Shown piece by piece: positions 1 to 6,636 of a stretch of DNA of 15,971 nt; position 1 is the stretch's first letter; the number at the start of each line of letters is the position of its first letter. The stretch lies in assembly GCA_021162325.1 (NCBI GenBank), contig JAGGYV010000229.1, forward strand, positions 1 to 15,971. The letters are read 5' to 3'. A program made the position numbers and the translations under genes. The stretch comes from Desulfobacteraceae bacterium (GTDB lineage: Bacteria > Desulfobacterota > Desulfobacteria > Desulfobacterales > Desulfosalsimonadaceae). The notes beneath the pieces are model-generated. The model made no database searches. It had not been told where the DNA came from and was given only the letters and a program-made list of their open reading frames with translations.

Positions 1-2
1 AA

Positions 3-119
3 AAAGTACACGGCCTGAATCCCGACAACAGAAAATATATTCTGCTTTGGGGTTATACTCGCTGCCTGGCAGAACGATCAAAACGACTATCCAGAAAACA
101 AACAAAAGTAGTGCCATAA
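3..119 (+). CDS. C-terminal fragment of an unidentified protein (runs in from the left edge)
   Basis: A frame open from the window edge ends with TAA at 117-119 and gives about 38 residues, beginning KVHGLNPDNRKYILLWGY and ending in a basic tail rich in Arg, Lys and Gln. The LNPDN-x-KY stretch resembles the start of a tetratricopeptide repeat, which suggests a TPR protein, but this is a resemblance only. A second frame (2-139, TAA at 137) is also open to the edge and reads less like a natural protein. The hairpin at 199-239 would suit as its terminator. The function cannot be judged from so short a piece, and the fragment may not be coding. Confidence 0.3.
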   Translation, partial: KVHGLNPDNRKYILLWGYTRCLAERSKRLSRKQTKVVP

Positions 120-198
120 TGAAGGTTTTAAAAAAATAAGAGGCTGTATTTATAACGTTTATTTTTTTTACTCAAAAAGATGGGTTGAGAAGTTACGA

Positions 199-239
199 AA
201 ATACCGCCTCGCAATAATGAACTATACGAGGCGGTATTT
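199..239 (-). terminator. Hairpin terminator after glpB, possibly bidirectional
   Basis: A perfect 13-bp inverted repeat (199-211 pairs with 227-239) has a GC-rich core, ACCGCCTCG, and a 15-nt AT-rich loop. The stem is edged with AAA on the left and TTT on the right, so a short U-run follows it in both directions. It lies 40 bases past the glpB stop codon on the minus strand and 80-120 bases past the possible gene end coming from the left, so it fits a shared terminator for convergent transcripts. Confidence 0.75.
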
Positions 240-279
240 GATACAGTAGAGATGCGGTGAAGTTGAAAATATTTTTTGC

Positions 280-1572
280 TCAGAGACGTTTCTTAAACGC
301 CTTCACCGCTCCATAAGCTGTGGCAATGGCCAGACCCGCCCCGCATTTCTGGCGCATCCAATCCTGGTGGGCCAGGATGGACCCTGCGGCAAAGAGATTG
401 TCATACACCGGTTTGCCCTTCAGGTCGGTCGGCCGGAAAGAATGATCAATTTCAAGACCAGCCTGACTGATCTGATGGCCTTTGGTGTCAAAAAAATTAC
501 TCTGGTGCCAATAAGCCCTGTCTCCGGGTTGAAAAACCGGCAGATCAAAAAGGGGCTCCTGGATTTGTTTCCGGCCGGCATACAATCCCATTCCCAGAAA
601 GCGGCCGCCTGCCAGGATTACGCCGTCTGTTTCAATAATCTGCTCTGTTTCATCGCTGCCATGATCGCCGACGCTTAAAACAAACTTTCCGTTTTTTTGT
701 CTTTTTGCAAACAGAATCCTTTTTTGCGGGATCAATCGTACCCCTCTGCCAGCCAGAAATACTTCCAATGCCTCTTTTAATCGGATGCCGGGAACTGACG
801 GAGGGATGGTGGGGATTTCAAAAATATTCACCCCCAGCAGTTCTTCCAAATGGTTTCTCACCTGCCGGGGTTTGTATATGCCGAGAATCGCCGGAAGCCC
901 CAATGATTTTGCATCGCCAAGGTAAGGGCGGATGGCATCGGCAAGCTTAATCCGGTTTGCTTCCACTTCCAGCGCTCGGGCCATTTGTTCGGGATACAGG
1001 TCGGCCGAAGCGCCGACAGCCGGAAAGGATAAACGCAACGGCCGAATTTTCGGCCATCGGGGCGTCAGCATATCAGCGATTTGTTTGGCACTGAATGCCT
1101 TTAATCCCACGAAATCAACAATCAGGCAGGAATGCCTTTCTTTAAGGGCGACGGCACCGGCCCACATGGATAGGGGGACCGCATAGGTCCGTTTGACCGT
1201 GCCCACCGGCGTAATGACTTCCGTGTTTTGATTTTTGTTAAACATATACGGACGATCTGCCGCTTCCATGAACTCTAGGAACTGGTTCATTGCGGTTTCA
1301 ATTTCCGATTTACGCAAGCGGGCATACGGGTGATTGGGCATGTCGGCCACCAGCTGGTCTATGGCCTGCCATGGATTGTTCCAGGATAGTTGTGTGTCAA
1401 TGGGATGGATTCCCATCAGGTCAAAAAATCCGCTGGAATAAATCATTCCGCTGTTTACACCGATCTGAATGGTGTCAATCCGATTATAGGAGGCAAAGCA
1501 GGCCGCAGCCATACCAGCCATGCCGGTACCGATAATGGTGAGTTTGGTGTGGTTTGTTTTTATATCTGTCAT
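280..1572 (-). CDS. glpB: Anaerobic glycerol-3-phosphate dehydrogenase subunit B
   Basis: A 430-residue FAD-type flavoprotein. In the known anaerobic GlpABC enzyme, GlpA and GlpB form the catalytic dimer that oxidises sn-glycerol 3-phosphate to dihydroxyacetone phosphate and passes electrons to the membrane quinone pool through GlpC. The N-terminal dinucleotide-binding loop GTGMAGMAAA is visible at residues 15-24, followed by the family-typical SSGFFDLMG stretch. The C-terminus holds NLFAAGSILAHQDW and the glycine-rich GAGLAIATAYGA that closes the FAD site. Length matches the family (about 420). It starts with ATG 11 bases after the glpA stop, so the two are surely one transcript; the ribosome site (AGAAA) is weak, which suggests coupling to glpA translation. 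A hairpin terminator follows, so no glpC is cotranscribed downstream. Confidence 0.93.
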   Translation of the reverse strand: MTDIKTNHTKLTIIGTGMAGMAAACFASYNRIDTIQIGVNSGMIYSSGFFDLMGIHPIDTQLSWNNPWQAIDQLVADMPNHPYARLRKSEIETAMNQFLEFMEAADRPYMFNKNQNTEVITPVGTVKRTYAVPLSMWAGAVALKERHSCLIVDFVGLKAFSAKQIADMLTPRWPKIRPLRLSFPAVGASADLYPEQMARALEVEANRIKLADAIRPYLGDAKSLGLPAILGIYKPRQVRNHLEELLGVNIFEIPTIPPSVPGIRLKEALEVFLAGRGVRLIPQKRILFAKRQKNGKFVLSVGDHGSDETEQIIETDGVILAGGRFLGMGLYAGRKQIQEPLFDLPVFQPGDRAYWHQSNFFDTKGHQISQAGLEIDHSFRPTDLKGKPVYDNLFAAGSILAHQDWMRQKCGAGLAIATAYGAVKAFKKRL

Positions 1573-1583
1573 TAAATTTCTTT

Positions 1584-3161
1584 CTATGATGAAGTTGATG
1601 AATTCGATTGCTGCTCAAGGCCAAAAAATCCGCAATGCATGGCTTCCTGGAGTTCCGTCTGAACAACGGGAGTGCCCCAAAGAAGGCAGCGCTGACCTTT
1701 CCAGCGTTCATTGATAAAAGAATAAATTTCAGAAGCTCCCTGATCTGCTGACAATAGATCCCGGTCATACAGAAAAGCGGCAATCCTTATGCTGCAGAAG
1801 TTCCCCTGGCAGGAGCCCTTGCCGATCCGGCTGCGTTTGCCGATCCCTTTTAAATCCACCTGCTGATCAAATATATCAAAATAGTCAACGATTTCTTCAA
1901 TCGCGCTTTGCGGAACCATTTCACATTCACAAAGCAGCAAATCATCCTTATCATGACCCTTGAACCAGTTTTTCGGGGAAAATCCCGGAACCGCCCAGCG
2001 GGTTTCATGGGCGGATATCAACGGAACTCTGCGCGTCTGACACGGCGCGGAAACGCCGATTCTGCTGCAGACCAAGTCCGTGGTTTTTTCCGCCATCAGC
2101 CGATAAGTGGTCAGCTTGCCGCCGGTAATGGTAATAAAATTTTCAATGCCGTCTTTGGCGTGATCCACCAGATCAAAGCCACGGGTCACTGACCGGTCAT
2201 CGCCTTTTCCGCCCCCGCCCAGCAGCGGCCGGACGCCGGAGTAGGCCCTTATGTAGCGGGTCGATTCCAGGCCGGGCATCATATTAGCGCCTTCGTCAAC
2301 GATCCGGTCCACCTCGGCAATCGTTGGTATAATTTCATCCAAAGAATCCATGCGAAGAGACGTGGTGCCGAGAATAGAAACCGTGCCGCCGGGAACAAGA
2401 ATGTCGGCATCTCCCGGTGGTCGTAGCCGATTGATAACGCGTTGGGAGACCCGGTTATGAGTAATCAGCAGCGTGCCTTTAGAATAAATCAAACCGATGT
2501 CAGCCCCGGCAAGGGCGGCTACCTGTCCGGCCCAGGCACCCGTAGCATTCACAACAATGTCCGCTTCGATCGATAACTCCTTGCCCGTGGTTTTATTGAT
2601 TAAATCAATACTTTCGATGGCATTACCAGTTTTATTGAATTTGACGACCTTCGAATGTCGCAAAAATTTGCACCCGAGTTTCTGGGCGTCGGTGATATTT
2701 TCAAGAACCAGCTTGAACGGGTCAACAGACGCATCTTCCACAGCAAATGCGGCAATGGTTTTATCAGACAGTGCCGGCTCGGCTTCTTTGGCTTCGTTAA
2801 TATCCATAGAACAGCAGGGGATGTCAGCTTTATCGCAATAGCTTTGGAAATCCGCGACAAATTTTTCATCATCGCCTTCAACCGCAACAAACAGCCCGCC
2901 GGTTTCTTCAATACAATCCGGGGCCACCTGTTTCAACAGTCTGTTTTCGTCCCGGCATTCTTTGGCCGATTCCGGATCGTTGGAAACGTATCGGGCCCCG
3001 CTGTGGAGCAGACCGTGGTTGGCGCCGGAAGCGCCGGCATTAATATCTTTTTTCTCCACCAAAATGCATTTGACCCCTCTAAGCGTCAGATCCCTGGCTA
3101 TACCGGTGCCAGTCGCACCGCCGCCGATAATTAAAACCTGTGTTTTTAAATTATTCTTCAC
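1584..3161 (-). CDS. glpA: Anaerobic glycerol-3-phosphate dehydrogenase subunit A, with C-terminal BFD-like iron-sulfur domain
   Basis: A 525-residue catalytic flavoprotein of the DAO/GlpA family. The FAD loop GGGATGTG is at residues 13-20 and the GASGANHGLLHSGARY signature, typical of glycerol-3-phosphate dehydrogenases, at about 43-58. A second family block, SGVRPLLGG, is at 308-316 and TGGKLTTYR at 346-354. The C-terminal part (about 405-465) is a BFD-like [2Fe-2S] domain: Cys411 and Cys413 (CEC) with Cys451 and Cys456 (CQGNFC). It ends with the usual ERWKGQRCLLWG block (485-496) plus a short Ser-rich tail. The start is GTG at 3161, chosen because AAGGGA lies just upstream at good spacing and the protein begins directly at the FAD strand. 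It is the first gene of glpAB. No glpK, glpF, glpC or regulator is adjacent, so the electron acceptor partner must be encoded elsewhere. Confidence 0.94.
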   Translation of the reverse strand: MKNNLKTQVLIIGGGATGTGIARDLTLRGVKCILVEKKDINAGASGANHGLLHSGARYVSNDPESAKECRDENRLLKQVAPDCIEETGGLFVAVEGDDEKFVADFQSYCDKADIPCCSMDINEAKEAEPALSDKTIAAFAVEDASVDPFKLVLENITDAQKLGCKFLRHSKVVKFNKTGNAIESIDLINKTTGKELSIEADIVVNATGAWAGQVAALAGADIGLIYSKGTLLITHNRVSQRVINRLRPPGDADILVPGGTVSILGTTSLRMDSLDEIIPTIAEVDRIVDEGANMMPGLESTRYIRAYSGVRPLLGGGGKGDDRSVTRGFDLVDHAKDGIENFITITGGKLTTYRLMAEKTTDLVCSRIGVSAPCQTRRVPLISAHETRWAVPGFSPKNWFKGHDKDDLLLCECEMVPQSAIEEIVDYFDIFDQQVDLKGIGKRSRIGKGSCQGNFCSIRIAAFLYDRDLLSADQGASEIYSFINERWKGQRCLLWGTPVVQTELQEAMHCGFFGLEQQSNSSTSS

Positions 3162-3192
3162 GAATCATCCCTTATGGTAAAATTTAATTTTA

Positions 3193-3219
3193 AAAATACG
3201 ATTGTTTCATAACTATCAA
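3193..3219 (-). promoter_or_regulatory. Possible glpA promoter
   Basis: On the minus strand, TTGATA (3214-3219) is followed after 15 bases by TATTTT (3193-3198), about 30 bases before the glpA GTG. The spacing is short and the whole region is AT-rich, so a chance match is quite possible. Confidence 0.2.
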
Positions 3220-3266
3220 AAAAAATTAATATTTTAAACCACTATTTTTCGGTGCTGTCGCCTGTA

Positions 3267-3380
3267 TTACAGCCCTTTTTCTGCAATCGGGGAATTGCCT
3301 GTCAGGGGCGGCAGTTTGGGTTTTAAGATCAGAATCAGGGCCGACAAAAAAACACCCATCAGCGCAAAGCCCATTGACAT
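3267..3380 (-). pseudogene. Remnant: C-terminal end of a probable multi-spanning membrane transporter
   Basis: On the minus strand, a 37-codon frame starts at ATG 3380 (an in-frame TGA lies three codons further upstream) and ends with TAA at 3267-3269. It reads as one hydrophobic helix, MGFALMGVFLSALILILK, followed by a Pro-rich cytosolic tail ending IAEKGL. This is what the last transmembrane helix and tail of a major-facilitator-type permease look like. No ribosome site is seen, and nothing upstream continues the protein, so I read it as a leftover from a deletion rather than a working microprotein. The exact family cannot be named. A transporter next to glpA would make sense, but a glycerol-3-phosphate link is speculation. 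Confidence 0.4.
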
Positions 3381-3468
3381 GGTGACAAATCACACTGTAT
3401 CAACAAGTTAAAAAAAAGACTGTTTATTGACTTTTGCCATCCATAAATTCAATATAAAAAAAATAAAA

Positions 3469-3696
3469 ATGAAAAAAGGTAAAATCAATGCTGGCTGGCA
3501 TTTGAGTAAGGTGATGGGTGACGATTACATGGATCTGCATACAAAAGCGGCCCAGGGCGCGTTTGTCGTTTGAATTGCCATTAATGTCCCGACCGAACTG
3601 TTTCTCGGATTTGAAAATATGGTGTACGGGGTGCCGTCGGTGATGATTGATGTGGATCATGCGGATGCCTTTAGGCTTCCACACCCCAACCCTTAA
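3469..3696 (+). pseudogene. Degenerate 2-hydroxyacyl-CoA dehydratase / benzoyl-CoA reductase-like (HgdB/BcrC-type) fragment with in-frame TGA
   Basis: One frame runs from ATG 3469 to TAA 3694-3696 and is broken only by TGA at 3571-3573. Before the TGA it reads like the N-terminal lead of HgdB/BcrC-family proteins (helical, ending AAQGAFVV); after it comes IAINVPTELFLGFENMVYG. In that family this region is a beta-strand followed by a Pro-x-Glu-Leu helix, commonly with Trp or another large residue where the TGA falls, so TGG to TGA is the simplest explanation. The next segment, VPSVMIDVDHADAF, resembles a later part of the same family, which suggests an internal deletion. Full-length relatives have roughly 370-430 residues; only about 75 codons remain. 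The family assignment is from memory of motifs, not a search. Confidence 0.5.
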
Positions 3697-3719
3697 ATAT
3701 CTGGTGAAAGGAATTTTTT

Positions 3720-3908
3720 ATGAAACTGATAAGGCTTTTTGTTTTGCTGGCAATAATGTCGCTTTTGAACGGCTGTGTATTGACAAAAATTTTAACGGTC
3801 CCGATGAGATTGGGCGGAGCGGTTATTTCAATTATCCCCGTTTTAGGCAATTCAGCACATGATTCCATTGATGGAGCTGCGGAAAATGTCGATAAGGTTC
3901 CGATTTGA
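3720..3908 (+). CDS. Small membrane-anchored lipoprotein (DUF6726-like)
   Basis: A 62-residue protein with a clear lipoprotein signal: basic MKLIR start, hydrophobic stretch, and lipobox LLNGC with the lipidated Cys at position 19. The mature part is only about 44 residues and carries the pattern VLTKILTVPMRLGGAVISIIP followed by an acidic, Ala-rich end. I recall the same pattern in small proteobacterial lipoproteins grouped as DUF6726; their function is unknown. GAAAGGA lies about 8 bases before the ATG. The next gene begins 31 bases after its stop on the same strand, so the two are probably cotranscribed. The gene is intact, unlike the fragments just to its left. Position 2 after the lipid Cys is Val, not Asp, so outer-membrane sorting would be expected under E. 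coli rules. Confidence 0.75.
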   Translation: MKLIRLFVLLAIMSLLNGCVLTKILTVPMRLGGAVISIIPVLGNSAHDSIDGAAENVDKVPI

Positions 3909-3939
3909 AGGACATAAATATAATATTAAAGGTCGTTTT

Positions 3940-4182
3940 ATGAATAAAGATAATTCAGAGAATATCATAATGGTAAGTATTCGCACAGCGCCTGTTGAAC
4001 TTTACAAAATTTTGAAAATGGAGAATCTGGTGGCCAGCGGCGGAGAAGCCAAATTTGTAATCGCTGATGGATTGGTCACGGTAAACGGTGAAATTGAAAT
4101 CCGGAAGCGTAAAAAAATATTTCCCGGCGATGTGGTGGAGTTTGCCGGAAACCGGCTTCAAATCGCATTGACAGAGAGCTGA
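3940..4182 (+). CDS. S4-domain RNA-binding protein, YbcJ/RlbA-like
   Basis: An 80-residue protein that is almost entirely one S4 RNA-binding fold. The visible S4 pattern is VELYKILKMENLVASGGEAK (helix pair), then VIADGLVTVNGEIEIRKRKK, then FPGDVVEF, in the same order as in E. coli YbcJ and relatives. Such proteins bind structured RNA, probably ribosomal; the cellular role is not established. The reading frame is open further upstream, to an ATG at 3859, but that would overlap the lipoprotein gene by 50 bases. ATG 3940 is preferred because TAAAGG lies 7-8 bases upstream and it gives the usual family length. It sits 31 bases after the lipoprotein stop. Confidence 0.8.
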   Translation: MNKDNSENIIMVSIRTAPVELYKILKMENLVASGGEAKFVIADGLVTVNGEIEIRKRKKIFPGDVVEFAGNRLQIALTES

Positions 4183-4268
4183 AAAACTATTTCATTTGGC
4201 CATATGGTATTAAAATTTGGTTCAGAATGCTCATTTATAAATAGAAGAAAACGGTACCGGGTCTTGAA

Positions 4269-4368
4269 TTGTGAATTAAAGGTGATTAGCTGAATTCCCC
4301 ACCGTTAAAATTCAATCACCACTGAAGGAGACAATAGATAGTCGGGTACCCCGGATGAAAATTCACAA
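4269..4368. repeat. Nested inverted repeats in the 4183-4583 intergenic region
   Basis: The roughly 400-base gap between the S4 gene and the end of argJ holds no convincing gene. In it, a 40-base imperfect hairpin (4281-4287 GGTGATT with 4314-4320 AATCACC; inner arms 4292-4296 and 4309-4313) is enclosed by a second perfect 9-bp pair, TTGTGAATT at 4269-4277 and AATTCACAA at 4360-4368. This could form a cruciform or a branched RNA. A reading frame of 41 codons starts inside it (4355-4480, ending TGA); it has a lipoprotein-like LIVIFGC but no well-placed ribosome site, so I do not call it a gene. No function is known. Confidence 0.45.
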
Positions 4369-4533
4369 CCACAAGATATCGTTTCCCCTAATCGTAATTT
4401 TTGGATGCTCTCCAAATATTGGAAAAAATTCAGTTCTCTTTTTTGGGATCACCACCGATAGTAACATGGTGGCTATATGACCCGAGGCAATCAATCATGA
4501 AAAACCTTGGATTGTCTATATAGTGTGTGAACG

Positions 4534-4564
4534 GAAACCCACCGGAAACAATTTGCTGGGTTTC
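4534..4564 (-). terminator. Possible hairpin after argJ
   Basis: GAAACCCA (4534-4541) pairs perfectly with TGGGTTTC (4557-4564) across a 15-base loop, 20 bases past the argJ stop on the minus strand. The stem is short and no proper T-run follows on the minus strand, so it is at best a weak terminator. Confidence 0.3.
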
Positions 4565-4583
4565 GCCCTTTGTCATTTAATTA

Positions 4584-5756
4584 TCATGACCGGTAATCCG
4601 CATTGATTTTGACATAATCAATGGAAAAATCACAGGTCCAGCATAAGGCGGCACCACTGCCGAGATGCACATCAATCACCACTTCAAATTCCGACAATTT
4701 CATGACTTTAGTGGCTTTTGTTTCAGCTTCACTACCGCACCATAAACCGTTTTTAACAAGCATAACGTCATTAAAAGAGATATCAATGGCATCCGGATTA
4801 AGGGACACCCCGGCCCGGCCCAGCGCACCGATGATTCTTCCCCAGTTGGCATCTTCACCAAAAAACGCGGTTTTAACCAGGTTTGAATGGGCGACCGTAT
4901 CTGCCATTTTTCCCGCGTCATTATCAGATAATGCGCCATAAATTTTGAGTTCAACCAGCTTGGTGACCCCTTCACCATCCTTGACCACCATCTTTGCCAG
5001 TTCAATCAGCATCTCTTCTAAGGCTTTTTTAAACGCCTCTTTGACAGGTGCGTTGCTGATTGACAGCCCGGACTTTCCGTTTGCCAAGAGAAGCACCGTA
5101 TCGTTAGTGCTGGTATCCCCATCAATGGTGATCCGGTTAAATGACAGGTTGACCGCATCTGCAAGCAGATCTTTCAAAATCGACGAATCCGCTTCAACAT
5201 CCGTACAGACATAGCTCAGCATGGTCGCCATATCCGGACGGATCATGCCCGCCCCCTTAGCAATGCCGGTGAGAGAAAAAAACTTTCCCGCCACTTTTAC
5301 TGTGCGTGAAAGTTTCTTGGGTATTTTATCCGTGGTCATGATGGATTCCGCAAAATCGAGAAATCCGTCCGGCGATAACGCGTCAAAAAGTTGTGGAATA
5401 TTGGATTCAATTTTTTCAACGGGCAATGCCTGGCCGATCACGCCGGTGGATGAAACCAGCACCATTTCTTCGGGCACCCCGAGTTTATCTGCTGCCGCCT
5501 TTGCCATCCGGGTAGCATCTTTCATTCCCTGTCCTCCGGTACAGCAGTTGGCATTGCCGCTGTTGACAATCACCGCCCGGCATGTTCCGGATTTGATTCT
5601 CTCCATATCCAGCAGAACCGGTGCTGCCTTTATCTGATTTTTGGTAAACACCCCGGCGACTGACGCCGGAACATCTGAAACAATCAGCCCCAGATCTTTT
5701 ATATTGTTTTTCTTAATCCCTGCACATATCCCGGCTGCCTTAAATCCCTGGCACAT
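4584..5756 (-). CDS. argJ: Bifunctional ornithine acetyltransferase / N-acetylglutamate synthase
   Basis: A 390-residue ArgJ. The family moves the acetyl group from N-acetylornithine to glutamate, giving ornithine and N-acetylglutamate, and so closes the acetyl cycle of arginine synthesis in the cytoplasm; some members also use acetyl-CoA. The N-terminal GFKAAGICAGIKK is typical. STGVIG (103-108) matches the oxyanion region and KGAGMIRPDMATMLSY (167-182) holds the self-cleavage site, with Thr178 after Ala177 as the expected nucleophile and new N-terminus of the beta chain. EDANWGRIIGALGRAG near residue 300 is also diagnostic. Length is normal (about 390-410). A strong CAGGAGA lies 7-8 bases before the ATG. 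Whether it is mono- or bifunctional cannot be read from sequence; no argA or argE is in the window. It stands alone on the minus strand, divergent from truA. Confidence 0.95.
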   Translation of the reverse strand: MCQGFKAAGICAGIKKNNIKDLGLIVSDVPASVAGVFTKNQIKAAPVLLDMERIKSGTCRAVIVNSGNANCCTGGQGMKDATRMAKAAADKLGVPEEMVLVSSTGVIGQALPVEKIESNIPQLFDALSPDGFLDFAESIMTTDKIPKKLSRTVKVAGKFFSLTGIAKGAGMIRPDMATMLSYVCTDVEADSSILKDLLADAVNLSFNRITIDGDTSTNDTVLLLANGKSGLSISNAPVKEAFKKALEEMLIELAKMVVKDGEGVTKLVELKIYGALSDNDAGKMADTVAHSNLVKTAFFGEDANWGRIIGALGRAGVSLNPDAIDISFNDVMLVKNGLWCGSEAETKATKVMKLSEFEVVIDVHLGSGAALCWTCDFSIDYVKINADYRS

Positions 5757-5792
5757 TTTTTCTCCTGACTTATTTGGTTAATGATTAAACAT

Positions 5793-5821
5793 TTATTGAA
5801 TTGAACCACCTTTTTTGTCAA
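5793..5821 (-). promoter_or_regulatory. Probable argJ promoter
   Basis: On the minus strand a consensus -35 TTGACA (5816-5821) is followed after 18 bases by AATAAA-like 5792-5797 (4 of 6 to TATAAT), ending about 35 bases before the argJ ATG. The -35 overlaps that of the opposite truA promoter. Confidence 0.4.
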
Positions 5822-5843
5822 TATTATATTCTATCTAAATAAT
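5815..5843 (+). promoter_or_regulatory. Probable truA promoter
   Basis: TTGTCA (5815-5820, 5 of 6 to the sigma-70 -35 consensus), then a 17-base spacer, then AATAAT (5838-5843, 5 of 6 to TATAAT). The predicted RNA start is near 5850, leaving a leader of only about 15 bases before the truA ATG. It may also drive the Pqi genes that follow truA. Confidence 0.5.
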
Positions 5844-5865
5844 ACACGACCATCATAGAAAAAAA

Positions 5866-6606
5866 ATGAAAAATTTTAAACTCACCATCGAATACGACGG
5901 CACAGCTTACCACGGCTGGCAGATCCAGGCCAGGGACATCACCATTCAAGAAACTATTGAAACCGCCCTGTCCACCATGACCCGGGAAAAAATTCGCTTG
6001 TCCGGATCCGGCAGAACGGATGCCGGCGTTCATGCGCTGGGACAAGTGGCTAACTTTAAAACTGACTCAAGGATACCAGCAGATGCTTTTTTTGCCGGGT
6101 TAAACAGCCTGCTGCCGGATGATATTGTTATTACTGCCTGCGAAGCTGTTGAGGATGACTTTCATTCCCGGTTTTCAGCAAAAATCAAAACATATCAATA
6201 CCGGATATTTAACCACCGAGTTCCGATCGCTGTTGGCCGCCAATACGCATGGCATATCGGGAAAAAACTGGATGTAACCGCCATGCAGCAAGCAGTTGCC
6301 CATATCATCGGTACCCATGATTTCAAGTCCTTTGAAGGTACCGGAAGTCCCCGGGCCCATACCATACGAACGGTTATCACCGCAGAAGTTGCTGAAAAAA
6401 ATAACGGGTATCTTATTTTTGAAATCACGGCCAATGGATTTTTGCGGTACATGGTGAGAAATCTGATGGGAACGTTAGTGAATGTGGGGTTGGCAAAAAC
6501 ATCCCCGGAAGAATTCAAACATATTCTTGAAGCTAAAAACCGGGATTTGGCTGGTGCCACAGCCCCGCCCCAAGGATTATTTCTGGTACAAGTCAGTTAT
6601 GAGTGA
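5866..6606 (+). CDS. truA: tRNA pseudouridine(38-40) synthase
   Basis: A 246-residue TruA, which converts uridines 38-40 in the anticodon arm of many tRNAs to pseudouridine. The protein begins with the family strand FKLTIEYDGTAYHGWQIQ. The catalytic motif GSGRTDAGVHA is at 47-57 with Asp52 as the essential aspartate. Later blocks include FHSRFSAKIKTYQYRI, HDFKSFEGTG and the C-terminal NGFLRYMVRNLMGTLVNVG. Length is in the normal range (about 245-270), so it is complete. The upstream ribosome site is weak (only an A-rich stretch), but the start fits the family exactly. The next gene begins 30 bases later, so truA may lead the same transcript as the Pqi cluster, though there is no evident functional link. 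Confidence 0.96.
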   Translation: MKNFKLTIEYDGTAYHGWQIQARDITIQETIETALSTMTREKIRLSGSGRTDAGVHALGQVANFKTDSRIPADAFFAGLNSLLPDDIVITACEAVEDDFHSRFSAKIKTYQYRIFNHRVPIAVGRQYAWHIGKKLDVTAMQQAVAHIIGTHDFKSFEGTGSPRAHTIRTVITAEVAEKNNGYLIFEITANGFLRYMVRNLMGTLVNVGLAKTSPEEFKHILEAKNRDLAGATAPPQGLFLVQVSYE

Positions 6607-6636
6607 TAACAAAGACGGGTATGCATATTTCACTTA

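Noticed and set aside
2655..3134. 159-codon frame antisense to glpA
   Set aside because: Shadow of a strongly coding gene; the product has no recognisable features.
3571..3573. TGA as a selenocysteine codon
   Set aside because: No convincing SECIS hairpin directly downstream (only a 4-bp stem), no Cys-type context, and the rest of the gene is truncated; kept as a check, not as a call.
3424..3684. 86-codon minus-strand frame across the gene graveyard
   Set aside because: Low-complexity, His- and Phe-rich product with no ribosome site; the opposite strand carries the recognisable HgdB/BcrC-like reading.
4355..4480. 41-codon frame with lipoprotein-like start
   Set aside because: The Cys lies after a poor hydrophobic stretch interrupted by Pro, the GGAG is too far upstream, and it starts within an inverted repeat.
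5221..5637. 138-codon frame antisense to argJ
   Set aside because: Shadow frame of argJ with Ser- and Thr-rich composition and no ribosome site.
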